Assembly (NCBI RefSeq): GCF_000472505.1
Contig: NZ_AWZR01000005.1
Coordinates: forward strand, 1-64,000
Length of the DNA: 64,000 bases
Origin: Luteimonas sp. J29
GTDB lineage: Bacteria > Pseudomonadota > Gammaproteobacteria > Xanthomonadales > Xanthomonadaceae
Direction: 5' to 3'
The notes below the pieces were generated by a model, which did no database searches, was not told where the DNA came from, and saw nothing but the letters and a program-made list of their open reading frames with translations. The position numbers and the translations under genes are program-made. Shown piece after piece: positions 47,606-55,857 of the stretch; the first letter of the stretch is position 1, and every line of letters starts with the position of its first letter.

Positions 47606-47611
47606 TACACT
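47606..47611 (+). promoter_or_regulatory. Predicted -10 of the amidohydrolase gene
   Basis: TACACT in the context CGTACACTCCGCC, 35 nt before the ATG; same type as at 1094 and 44019. Confidence 0.45.
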
Positions 47612-47646
47612 CCGCCCCCGCATCCATCGTCCTGCGGAGGGGTTCC

Positions 47647-48906
47647 ATGCCGTCGTTCCGTTCGTCCGCGCTGGTCGCGGGCCTGCTGTGCGTAGCCGCC
47701 ATGACGTGTCCGGCGACGGCCAGGGAACTTGCCATCACCAATGCCCGGATCGTGGCGGCGCCGGATGCCGAGCCGATCGCCTCGGGCACGGTCCTCCTGC
47801 GCGATGGCAGGATCACAGCGGTGGGCGACTCGACCGAAGTCGCGGTGCCCGAAGGCGTGGAGCGGCTCGATGCCGGTGGCGGAACGGTGGTCGCGGGCTT
47901 CTGGAACAGCCATGTCCATCTGATTGCGCCGCCGCTCGACCGGTCCGCGACCCAGCCGGGCGACGTCCTGTCCGAAGCCCTGCTCACCCAGTACCTGCGC
48001 TGGGGCTTTACCACGATCTTCGATATCGCGTCTCCCCCGGGCAGCGCATTCGTGCTGCGTATGCGCATCGAGGATGGCGACGTCACGGGTCCGGCCATTC
48101 TCACCACTGGCACCCCGTTTTTCCCGGTGGACGGCGTTCCTGCCTACCTGCCCACCGATCTGGGAGGCTGGTCGCTCAAGCAGGCCGAAGTGGCGACGCC
48201 TGAGGAAGCCGCCGGGCGCGCGCGCCGGCAGCTGGCCGCAGGCGCGGACGGGCTGAAGATCTTCGCCGGTGCCATGGTCGGCGGCGAGCTCGGCGTGTTG
48301 CCGATGGACGACGCCATCGGCAAGGCGGTGGGCGATATCGCGCGTGAGGCGGGCAAGCCGCTGTTCGCGCACCCGGGCAACCAGGCGGGGGTCGATGCCG
48401 CGATCGCCGCCGGCACCAGTGTGTTTGCGCATACCGCGCCGCTCATGGGCCCGTGGGACGATGCCCTGGTGCAGCGGCTGCTGGCCGAGGACATCGCGCT
48501 CATCCCGACCTTGAAGCTGATCGAGATCGAGGTGCGGAAGGAGGGTGGCACGCCGGAGGTCGTCGAGCGCGTGATGGCCGTTTCCCGCCAGCAGCTCGAG
48601 GCGTTCTCCCGCGCGGGAGGCACGGTCCTGTTCGGCACCGACTCGGGCTACATCGACTGGTACGACACCCGCGACGAACTCCGGCAGATGCACGCATCCG
48701 GCCTCGACTGGCGCCAGGTGCTGGCCAGCCTGACCACCGCGCCCGCGCAGCGCTTCGGCCAGGCGGGGCGCAAGGGGCGCCTCGCCCCGGGCATGGATGC
48801 GGACCTGGTGGTGCTGGGCGGTGATCCGGCCGAGGACGTCGCGGTGCTGGCGGACGTGCGCTACACGCTGCGCGCAGGCAAGGTCGTCTACGCCGCCGGT
48901 CCCTGA
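47647..48906 (+). CDS. Exported amidohydrolase (imidazolonepropionase-like)
   Basis: 419 residues; ATG 47647 follows GGAGGGG. Signal peptide MPSFRSSALVAGLLCVAAMT ending PATA. Metal sites of a binuclear amidohydrolase: FWNSHVHL (HxH), GADGLKIFAG (carbamylated Lys), LFAHPGNQAG and VFAHTAPL (His), and FGTDSGYI (Asp). The C-terminus has the usual amidohydrolase return to the beta-sandwich (RLAPGMDADLVVLGGDPAED). Periplasmic; relatives include prolidase-like and hydantoinase-like enzymes, so the substrate is open. Codon choice includes more T-ending codons (TTT, GAT) than neighbours, a mild hint of transfer. Its last 19 nt overlap the tail of the convergent MFS gene. Confidence 0.87.
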   Translation: MPSFRSSALVAGLLCVAAMTCPATARELAITNARIVAAPDAEPIASGTVLLRDGRITAVGDSTEVAVPEGVERLDAGGGTVVAGFWNSHVHLIAPPLDRSATQPGDVLSEALLTQYLRWGFTTIFDIASPPGSAFVLRMRIEDGDVTGPAILTTGTPFFPVDGVPAYLPTDLGGWSLKQAEVATPEEAAGRARRQLAAGADGLKIFAGAMVGGELGVLPMDDAIGKAVGDIAREAGKPLFAHPGNQAGVDAAIAAGTSVFAHTAPLMGPWDDALVQRLLAEDIALIPTLKLIEIEVRKEGGTPEVVERVMAVSRQQLEAFSRAGGTVLFGTDSGYIDWYDTRDELRQMHASGLDWRQVLASLTTAPAQRFGQAGRKGRLAPGMDADLVVLGGDPAEDVAVLADVRYTLRAGKVVYAAGP

Positions 48907-50222
48907 GCAGCAGGGGGGCGGGCGCCGGGTCCGGCCTGCGTCGCCGCCCGGTGCACGTGCGCCCGCCCGAGCCAGAGGCCGAGCAGCGCCCAGGCGACGG
49001 CCAGCGGCACTACCACGGTCGCCAGCCCGCCCAGCGCCAGGCCGATCCGGCCGAGCGCGCCTTCGACCTGCGCCCCGACCACGTCGCCGGCGCGATAGAC
49101 GAAGGTGTCGATGAAGGCCTTGGCCTTGTACTTCTCCTCGCGGCTGACCACCGTGAACAGCGCCTCGCGCGCGGGGCGGGTCAGTCCGCGCTGGACGGCG
49201 CGGTTCATCGCCTCGAGCACGACCAGCATCGCGAACGAACCGTAGATCGCCAGGCCGACGAAGCCCAGCGCGGTGGCGACCGGCAGCACCGCCAGGGCCA
49301 CCGCCAGCCCGAAGCGGCGGATGATCTGTCCGGTGAGGGTGAGCTGCAGCGCCAGCACCGCGATCTGGGTCCACATGTCGATGCTGCCGAGCAGGCCGGT
49401 GCGCGCGTCGAGGTCGCTCTCGGCCGCGGCCACCATCTGCAGCCGGGTGAAGTAGATGAAGGTGGCCACCACGGTCATCGCCAGCACGTAGCCGGCGATG
49501 CCCATCAGGTAGGGCGAGGCGAACACCGCGCGCAGGCCCGCCCACGCACTGCCGCCGATGCGGCGTTCCTCGCTGGCGATGTCGGACGCCGCTTCGGCGG
49601 CGGCGGAGGCCCCGCGGTCGCTGCGTACGTGCACGAGCACCCAGGCCAGCAGGATCGCCAGCAGCAGGAATCCGGCCGCGACCAGCAGCAGGCTCGGCGT
49701 GCCCAGCGGTTCGGCCAGGCGCGAGGCCAGCCAGGGGCCGAAGATCGCGCCCAGGGTGCCGCCCACCGCGACCAGCGCGAACAGGCGCCGCCCCTGGTCG
49801 CTGCTGAAGCGGTCGGCCAGCAGGGCCCAGAACACCATGGTCACGAACAGGTTGAACACGCTGAACCAGACGTAGAACACCTGGCCGCTGCGCGTCCCGA
49901 CCGCGCCGGGCGCGAACACCAGCAGCGCCCAGAAACCGGCCAGGCTCAGGGCGAAGAAGGCGTAGGTGGCGGAGATGAAGTGCAGCCGCCGCAGCCGCGC
50001 GACCAGCCCGCCGAACAGCGGGTTGACCGCGAGCGTGACCACGGCGGTGCCGATGAACAGCCAGCGCACGCTGTCGATGCCGCGCTCCATGCCCAGCGCA
50101 TCGCGCGCCGGGCGCAGCATCATCAGCGCGGTGAGGATGCAGAAGAAGAACGCGGCGGCGACCAGCACCGGCGCCAGTTCGCCGTGCCGGAGGTTGAACA
50201 GGTCCGCGAGGCGCCCGCGCAT
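48888..50222 (-). CDS. MFS-type membrane carrier, NTP/NDP-exchange-like
   Basis: 444 residues, about twelve membrane helices. The second-helix motif MMLRPARDALGMERGIDSVR then WLFIGT and the loop QGRRLFALVAVGGTLGAIFG resemble bacterial relatives of the ATP/ADP translocase group rather than classical sugar or drug MFS proteins. EAMNRAVQRGLTRPAREALF and EKYKAKAFIDTFVYRAGD are further conserved-looking loops. Substrate not known; nucleotide exchange should not be assumed in a free-living bacterium. It begins 3 nt after the aldo/keto reductase gene ends, so the two form an operon. The 3' end overlaps the convergent amidohydrolase gene. Confidence 0.8.
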   Translation of the reverse strand: MRGRLADLFNLRHGELAPVLVAAAFFFCILTALMMLRPARDALGMERGIDSVRWLFIGTAVVTLAVNPLFGGLVARLRRLHFISATYAFFALSLAGFWALLVFAPGAVGTRSGQVFYVWFSVFNLFVTMVFWALLADRFSSDQGRRLFALVAVGGTLGAIFGPWLASRLAEPLGTPSLLLVAAGFLLLAILLAWVLVHVRSDRGASAAAEAASDIASEERRIGGSAWAGLRAVFASPYLMGIAGYVLAMTVVATFIYFTRLQMVAAAESDLDARTGLLGSIDMWTQIAVLALQLTLTGQIIRRFGLAVALAVLPVATALGFVGLAIYGSFAMLVVLEAMNRAVQRGLTRPAREALFTVVSREEKYKAKAFIDTFVYRAGDVVGAQVEGALGRIGLALGGLATVVVPLAVAWALLGLWLGRAHVHRAATQAGPGARPPAAQGPAA

Positions 50223-50225
50223 GGG

Positions 50226-51209
50226 TCAGGCGAACATCGCGACCAGTTCGGCCTGCTGCGCGTCGTCGAGCAGCGGCCCGGTCCCGCCGCGCAGGTTGTC
50301 GGCCTGGCGTTCGGGCTTGCCGGTGGCGGGGATCACCGCGGTCACCGCGGGGTGGCTGATCGCGAACTTCAGGAACATCTGCGCCCACGACGTCACGCCG
50401 ACGTCGGCCGCCCAGCCGGGCAGCTCGCGGTCGCGCACCGCGGCGAACAGGCGGCCGTCGTCGAAGGCGCGGTTGACGATCACCGCGATGCCCAGCTCCT
50501 GCGCCAGCGGGAAGATCGTGCGCGCGGCCTGCGGCGCGTTGACCGAATAGTTGATCTGGACGAAGTCCGGCTTTTCCGCGCGCATCAGGCGCGCGGTCTC
50601 GGCGTGGCCGCTCTCCAGGTAGTGGGTGATGCCCACGTACTTCACCTTGCCGGCGTCCTTGAGCTCGCGCGCGTAGGGCATGGCCTCGGCCATGTTGCGC
50701 AGGTTGTGCACCTGCAGCAGTTCCACGTGGTCGGTGCGCAGGCGCCGCAGCGACGCGGCCCACTGCGCCTCCAGCGCCTCGCGGCTGTCGGCGGCGAGCT
50801 TGGTGGCCAGGAAGCAGCGCTCGCGCCAGCCGCCCTGCTCGAGCAGGGCCCCGACCACGTCCTCGGCGTTGCTGTAGTTGGGCGAGGTGTCGAGCAGGCG
50901 TCCGCCGCCCTCGAAGAAGATCCTCGCCACCTCGCGCAGGGCGTCGAAGTCGGGCGAGTCCAGCGGCACCTCGTAGCTGCCCGAGGTGCCGACGCCGATC
51001 GCCGGGATCGATTCGCCGCTGGCCGGGATGGTGCGCATGACGAGTCCGCCCGCGAGCGGCGCGATGCCGGCGATGGCGCCGACGGGCTTCTCGCGCGGCC
51101 GGCCGGGCAGGGGATCGGCGCGGTCCTGGCTGCAGGCGGCGAGCGGGGCGAGGGCGACGCCGGTGGCGGCCAGGCTGACGGAGGCGATGAATCGGCGGCG
51201 GCTGGTCAT
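50226..51209 (-). CDS. Tat-exported aldo/keto reductase
   Basis: 327 residues from ATG 51209. The leader MTSRRRFIASVSLAATGVAL has the twin-arginine motif SRRRFI and a later lipobox-like LAAC, so export in folded form and possible lipidation are predicted. AKR barrel: GVGTSGSYEVPL, LLDTSPNYSNAEDVVGALL with the catalytic Asp and Tyr, FLATKLAA with the Lys, LLQVHNLRN with the His, and FVQINYSVN. NADPH is not normally available in the periplasm, so the cofactor and reaction are unclear. It is followed after 3 nt by the MFS-type carrier gene. Confidence 0.88.
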   Translation of the reverse strand: MTSRRRFIASVSLAATGVALAPLAACSQDRADPLPGRPREKPVGAIAGIAPLAGGLVMRTIPASGESIPAIGVGTSGSYEVPLDSPDFDALREVARIFFEGGGRLLDTSPNYSNAEDVVGALLEQGGWRERCFLATKLAADSREALEAQWAASLRRLRTDHVELLQVHNLRNMAEAMPYARELKDAGKVKYVGITHYLESGHAETARLMRAEKPDFVQINYSVNAPQAARTIFPLAQELGIAVIVNRAFDDGRLFAAVRDRELPGWAADVGVTSWAQMFLKFAISHPAVTAVIPATGKPERQADNLRGGTGPLLDDAQQAELVAMFA

Positions 51210-51306
51210 GGCGGATCTCCAGGGAAGGGGGCTGGATGTCGCGTCGGCAACGGGCAGGGTAGGCGCAAGCCGGCGTCCGGATCCAGAGGACATCGTCGAG
51301 CTCCAC

Positions 51307-52143
51307 TCAACCCGGGTGCGCGCCCAGCAGGCGTAGCAACCCGATCGCGGCCGCGGGATTGCGTTCCTTGGCGGCATTGATGAAGAAGACGAACACCTCG
51401 CGGTGCGCGGCCCCCGGCGCGGGCGGCGCGAGCAGGGGCAGGCCTTCGGGCGCGCCTCCGGCGGCCCAGGTCCGTGCGCGCTGCGCCCAGGCCGCCAGTT
51501 CGCGCGCCGGATAGCCGCTGGCCACCTGCGCGCGCGAGCGCATCAGCCGCGCATAGACGAAGTCGGCGGTGGGATCGGCGACATTGGGGTGCTCGTCCGA
51601 GTCGGTGTAGACGATGGCGACGCCGTGGCGGCGGGCCAGCGCCACGTAGCCGGCATCGACGAAGGCGGGATCGCGCACGTCCAGCGCGTGGCGCAGGGGG
51701 CGGCCTCCCGCGTGGCGCGGGAGAAGCCCGAGGAAGGCCGCGAAGGCGTCGCGGTCGAGGCGGGGGCCGGCGTCGAACTGCCAGACCAGCGCGCCGAGCC
51801 GGTCGCCCAGCTCCGCGATCCCGCCGACGAAGTCCTCGATCTGCGGTCCGGTCCGGTCGAGCGCGCGCGACCGGGTGATGCGCATCGGGGCCTTGGCGGT
51901 GAACACGAAGCCCGGCGGGGTCTGGTCGCGCCAGGCGGCATAGATCGATGGCTTCTGCGCCCGGTAGAAGGTGCCGTTGATCTCGATCGCGGAGAGCTGG
52001 CGGCTGGCGAACTCCAGTTCGCGCCGCTGGACCAGGCCCTTCGGATAGAAGTTGTCGCGCCAGGCCGGGAACACCCAGCCGCCGACGCCCACGCGGATGC
52101 CGTTGACCGCGGGCACGCCCGCGTCCACCGGCGGCGTGCTCAC
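51307..52143 (-). CDS. DUF72 family protein (YecE-like)
   Basis: 278 residues from a GTG at 52143; GTGs at 52128 and 52116 are alternatives, and the frame is open further upstream without good start signals. TIM-barrel DUF72 signatures: IRVGVGGWVFPAWRDNFYPK, YRAQKPSIYAAWRDQTPPGF, FTAKAPMRITR, GALVWQFDAGPRLDRDAF, HALDVRDPAFVDAGYVALAR, YTDSDEHP and VFVFFINAAKERNPAAA. The function of DUF72 is unproven. It ends 97 nt before the aldo/keto reductase start on the same strand and is divergent from the first TldD-like gene. Confidence 0.87.
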   Translation of the reverse strand: MSTPPVDAGVPAVNGIRVGVGGWVFPAWRDNFYPKGLVQRRELEFASRQLSAIEINGTFYRAQKPSIYAAWRDQTPPGFVFTAKAPMRITRSRALDRTGPQIEDFVGGIAELGDRLGALVWQFDAGPRLDRDAFAAFLGLLPRHAGGRPLRHALDVRDPAFVDAGYVALARRHGVAIVYTDSDEHPNVADPTADFVYARLMRSRAQVASGYPARELAAWAQRARTWAAGGAPEGLPLLAPPAPGAAHREVFVFFINAAKERNPAAAIGLLRLLGAHPG

Positions 52144-52268
52144 GCGGCCCACGGGCGGCCCCCGGCGCTTCCCGGACGGCACCCGGTGGGGGCGCACGGA
52201 CCCTTGCCGGCGTGTTCCATCGCGTGCTCCGTCGTGGCTGCGACCGCAGTATGGCGAGGGCCGGGTTC

Positions 52269-52288
52269 GCGTCGCGTGGACGCGACGC
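52269..52288. repeat. Inverted repeat in the 262-nt divergent gap
   Basis: Perfect 9-bp arms GCGTCGCGT and ACGCGACGC with a GG spacer, between the DUF72 and TldD-like genes. It could be an operator or a chance GC palindrome. Nothing else besides the shared motif at 52325 stands out in 52144-52405. Confidence 0.35.
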
Positions 52289-52324
52289 AGGACGCATTGG
52301 CCACGATCCGCGGCGCGCCCGGAC

Positions 52325-52338
52325 GTGTCGAAAGTCAT
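52325..52338 (+). promoter_or_regulatory. Upstream motif shared by both TldD-like genes (copy 1)
   Basis: GTGTCGAAAGTCAT, 67 nt before the ATG, followed by CGCCAT after a short gap. The same block occurs at 54065-54078 with one change. A TATGCT -10-like hexamer lies about 26 nt downstream. Confidence 0.4.
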
Positions 52339-52405
52339 GGCCGCCATCCGCGCCGACCGGGACTATGCTGGGGCGCAATCGGATGTCCGGAAGCGGAGGC
52401 GGGCG

Positions 52406-54043
52406 ATGCAGCGACGTGGTTTCCTGGCCCTGGGCGGACTCGCCGCCGGCGCGGCGCTGCTGCCGCCGCTGGTGCATGGACGCGCGGTGGCGGCCGAACG
52501 GCTGCTCGAACGCATCGACGACGGACTCAAGCGCCGGCTGGCCGACGCCGCGCTGCAGGCGGCGACCGACGCCGGCGCCAGCTACTGCGACATGCGCGTC
52601 GGCCGCTACCTGCGCCAGTCCCTGCTCACCCGCGAGGCGCGGGTGGAGAACGTGACCAACGAGGAGTCGGCGGGCGTGGGCGTGCGCGTGATCGCCGCCG
52701 GCGCCTGGGGCTTCGCCGCGACCAATCGCCTCGACGTGGATGCGGTCGCGAACGCCGCGCGCCAGGCAGTGGCGATCGCCAGCGCCAATGCGCGGATCCA
52801 GGCCGGCGGTCCGGTCACGCTGGCGCCCGCGCCCGGGGTCGGCGAAGTGGCGTGGCGCACGCCGATCGCGAAGAACGGCATGGAGGTGCCGATCCGGGAC
52901 AAGCTCGACCTGCTGCTCTCGGTCAACGCCGCGGCGATCGAGGCGGGCGCGAGCTTCGTCAACTCCAGCATGTTCCTCGTCAACGAGCAGAAGTACTTCG
53001 CCTCCACCGACGGCTCCTACATCGACCAGGACGTGCACCGGATCTGGGTCCCGTTCACGGTGACCGTGATCGACCAGGCCAGCGGGAAGTTCCGCACCCG
53101 CAACGGCCTGTCGGCGCCGATGGGGATGGGCTACGAGTACCTCGACGCCGATCCGTCGCAGCGGTTCGATCTGCCCGGCGGGGTGGTGGCGTACGGCCGC
53201 TCCTACGACATGCGCGAGGACGCGGTGGCCGCCGCGCGCCAGGCGCGGGAGAAGCTCCGGGCGCCGTCGGTCAAGCCCGGCCGCTACGACCTGGTGATCG
53301 ACCCGAGCAACCTGTTCCTCACCATCCACGAGAACGTCGGCCATCCGCTCGAGCTCGACCGCGTGCTCGGCTACGAGGCCAACTACGCCGGCACCAGCTT
53401 CGCCACCCTCGACAAGCGCGGCAGCTTCCGCTGGGGCAGCGACATCGTCAACTTCGTCGCCGACCGCACCCAGCCCGGCAGCCTGGGCGCCGTGGGCTAC
53501 GACGACGAGGGCGTGCAGGCCAAGCGCTGGGACCTGGTCCGCGACGGCATCCTGGTCGACTACCAGTCGGTCCGCGACCAGGCGCACATCCTGGGCAAGG
53601 CGGAGTCGGACGGGTGCTGCTACGCCGACTCGTGGTCGAGCGTGCAGTTCCAGCGCATGCCCAACGTCTCGCTCCAGCCCGGCAAGGCGCCGCTCACGGT
53701 GCGGGAGATGATCGCCGGGGTCGAGAACGGGCTCTACATCCACGGCCGCGGCTCGTACTCGATCGACCAGCAGCGCTACAACGCGCAGTTCGGCGGCCAG
53801 CTCTTCTTCGCCATCCGCAATGGCGAGGTGCAGGGGCTGGTGGAGGACGCCGCGTACCAGATCCGCACGCCGGAGTTCTGGAACGCCTGCTCGGCGATCT
53901 GCGACGCCCGCGACTACCGCCTCGGTGGCTCGTTCTTCGACGGCAAGGGCCAGCCGAGCCAGGTCTCGGCGGTCTCGCACGGCGCGGCCACGGCGCGCTT
54001 CGACGGCCAGAACGTGATCAATACCGCCCGGTCGCTGGGCTGA
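52406..54043 (+). CDS. TldD-like metallopeptidase with Tat signal (copy 1)
   Basis: 545 residues; ATG 52406 has GGAGG upstream. The leader MQRRGFLALGGLAAGAALLP has a twin-arginine motif (RRGFLAL), so export of the folded enzyme is predicted. TldD/PmbA fold: SYCDMRVGRYLRQSLLTREA, the HExxxH zinc motif (His308-Glu309 to His313, TIHENVGHPLELDR), GTSFATLDKRG, GAVGYDDEGVQAKRWDLVRD, and a late Cys cluster (FWNACSAICDA) where TldD has its fourth metal ligand. Classical TldD is cytoplasmic and works with TldE on modified peptides. A close paralogue and a TldE homologue follow on the same strand. Confidence 0.9.
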   Translation: MQRRGFLALGGLAAGAALLPPLVHGRAVAAERLLERIDDGLKRRLADAALQAATDAGASYCDMRVGRYLRQSLLTREARVENVTNEESAGVGVRVIAAGAWGFAATNRLDVDAVANAARQAVAIASANARIQAGGPVTLAPAPGVGEVAWRTPIAKNGMEVPIRDKLDLLLSVNAAAIEAGASFVNSSMFLVNEQKYFASTDGSYIDQDVHRIWVPFTVTVIDQASGKFRTRNGLSAPMGMGYEYLDADPSQRFDLPGGVVAYGRSYDMREDAVAAARQAREKLRAPSVKPGRYDLVIDPSNLFLTIHENVGHPLELDRVLGYEANYAGTSFATLDKRGSFRWGSDIVNFVADRTQPGSLGAVGYDDEGVQAKRWDLVRDGILVDYQSVRDQAHILGKAESDGCCYADSWSSVQFQRMPNVSLQPGKAPLTVREMIAGVENGLYIHGRGSYSIDQQRYNAQFGGQLFFAIRNGEVQGLVEDAAYQIRTPEFWNACSAICDARDYRLGGSFFDGKGQPSQVSAVSHGAATARFDGQNVINTARSLG

Positions 54044-54064
54044 GGCCCGCCGCATGGCGGGGAT

Positions 54065-54078
54065 GTGCCGAAAGTCAT
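54065..54078 (+). promoter_or_regulatory. Upstream motif shared by both TldD-like genes (copy 2)
   Basis: GTGCCGAAAGTCAT, 123 nt before the second TldD-like start, followed by GCGCCAT. A CAGAAT -10-like hexamer lies 23 nt downstream. Confidence 0.4.
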
Positions 54079-54201
54079 TTGCGCCATGCGGCGGCGCCGC
54101 ACAGAATCGGGTGAAACCATCCCGCCCGGCATGACCGCACCCCACCGGTGCCATCGCCGCGGCGGCGCTGGCGCCACGCCCAACCAACCGGAGAGCGCTC
54201 C

Positions 54202-55836
54202 GTGCAACGACGAGATTTCCTGGCCCTGAGCGGCCTTGGCATCGGCAGCCTGGCGCTGCCTTCCTGGCTCGGCAAGGCGGTGGCCGCCGAGCAGCTGGTC
54301 ACCACCCTCGACGTGGCGATCAAGAAGCAGCTTGCCGACGCGGCCCTGCAGGCGGCGCGCTCCTCCGGCGCCAGCTACTGCGACGTGCGCATTGGCCGCT
54401 ACCTGCGCCAGTTCGTGATGACCCGCGAGGACAAGGTCCAGAACGTGGTCAACACCGAGTCGACCGGCGTGGGCATCCGGGTGATCGCCGACGGCGCCTG
54501 GGGCTTCGCCGCCACCAACGGCCTGACCACCGACGCGGTGGCCGAGGCCGCCCGCCGCGCCACGGCGATCGCCAAGGCCAATGCCAGGGTGCAGGCCGAG
54601 CCGGTGCAGCTGGCCCCGGCGCCCGCCTATGGCGAGGTGTCCTGGCGCACCCCGATCAAGCGCAACGCGATGGAGGTGCCGCTCAAGGACAAGGTCGACC
54701 TGTTGCTCTCGGTCAACGCGGCCGCGCTCAACGCCGGCGCCAGCTTCGTCAATTCGACCCTGTTCCTGGTCAACGAGCAGAAGTACTTCGCCTCCACCGA
54801 CGGCTCCTACATCGACCAGGACGTGCACCGGATCTGGGCGCCGATGACCGTGACCGCGGTCGACAAGGACAGCGGCAAGTTTCGCACCCGCGATGGCCTG
54901 TCCGCGCCGATGGGGCTGGGCTACGAGTACCTCGACGGCGACCCGGCGCAGAAGTTCGTCAGCCCCAACGGGGTGGTGAACTACGGCCACTCCTACGACA
55001 TGGTCGAGGACGCGGTGGCCGCGGCGAAGCAGGCGCAGGAGAAGCTCAAGGCGCCGTCGGTCAAGCCCGGCCGCTACGACCTGGTGCTCGACCCCTCGCA
55101 CACCTGGCTCACGATCCACGAGTCGGTCGGCCATCCGCTCGAGCTCGACCGCGTGCTCGGCTACGAGGCCAACTACGCCGGCACCAGCTTCGCCACGCTC
55201 GACAAGCGCGAGTCGGGGTTCCGCTACGGCAGCGACCAGGTCACGATCTTCGCCGACAAGACCCAGCCCGGCAGCCTGGGGGCCGTGGGCTACGACGACG
55301 AGGGCGTCAAGTGCAAGCGCTGGGACCTGATCCGGGACGGCATCCTGGTCGACTACCAGACCATCCGCGACCAGGCCCACATCCTCGGCAAGACCGAGTC
55401 GGACGGCTGCTGCTACGCCGATTCCTGGTCGAGCGTCCAGTTCCAGCGCATGGCCAACGTGTCGCTGGCGCCCGGCAAGTCGAAGCTGTCGGTCGCCGAC
55501 ATGATCAAGGACGTCGAGAACGGCATCTACATCATTGGCGACGGCTCATTCTCGATCGACCAGCAGCGCTACAACGCGCAGTTCGGCGGCCAGCTGTTCT
55601 ACGAGATCAAGAACGGCGCGATCACCGGCATGATCGAGGACGTGGCCTACCAGATCCGCACGCCGGAGTTCTGGAACGCCTGCGTGGCGGTCTGCGACGA
55701 GAGCGACTACCGCCTCGGCGGCTCGTTCTTCGACGGCAAGGGCCAGCCGGGCCAGGTGTCGGCGGTCTCGCACGGCTCGAGCACCGCGCGCTTCAACGGC
55801 ATCAATGTCATCAACACCGCACGTTCGCTCGGCTGA
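54202..55836 (+). CDS. TldD-like metallopeptidase with Tat signal (copy 2)
   Basis: 544 residues from a GTG at 54202 with GGAGAG six bases upstream; this start gives the leader (V/M)QRRDFLALSGLGIGSLAL with a twin-arginine motif, nearly identical in layout to copy 1. The zinc motif HESVGHPLELDR and the late Cys pair (FWNACVAVCDE) are intact. Most residues match copy 1 by eye from the mature start to the C-terminal SLG. The TldE-like gene begins 21 nt after its stop, so this copy is probably the direct partner of TldE. Both copies retain the metal ligands, so both are predicted active. Confidence 0.9.
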   Translation: MQRRDFLALSGLGIGSLALPSWLGKAVAAEQLVTTLDVAIKKQLADAALQAARSSGASYCDVRIGRYLRQFVMTREDKVQNVVNTESTGVGIRVIADGAWGFAATNGLTTDAVAEAARRATAIAKANARVQAEPVQLAPAPAYGEVSWRTPIKRNAMEVPLKDKVDLLLSVNAAALNAGASFVNSTLFLVNEQKYFASTDGSYIDQDVHRIWAPMTVTAVDKDSGKFRTRDGLSAPMGLGYEYLDGDPAQKFVSPNGVVNYGHSYDMVEDAVAAAKQAQEKLKAPSVKPGRYDLVLDPSHTWLTIHESVGHPLELDRVLGYEANYAGTSFATLDKRESGFRYGSDQVTIFADKTQPGSLGAVGYDDEGVKCKRWDLIRDGILVDYQTIRDQAHILGKTESDGCCYADSWSSVQFQRMANVSLAPGKSKLSVADMIKDVENGIYIIGDGSFSIDQQRYNAQFGGQLFYEIKNGAITGMIEDVAYQIRTPEFWNACVAVCDESDYRLGGSFFDGKGQPGQVSAVSHGSSTARFNGINVINTARSLG

Positions 55837-55857
55837 CGGCGCAGGAGAAACGAACCC

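Noticed and set aside
47356-51306. A 1316-codon minus-strand frame
   Set aside because: Mixed shadow of an aldo/keto reductase, an MFS-type gene and the antisense of the amidohydrolase. No domain is readable in it.
51206-54187. A 993-codon minus-strand frame antisense to the first TldD-like gene
   Set aside because: Shadow composition, and the plus strand carries the complete zinc peptidase.
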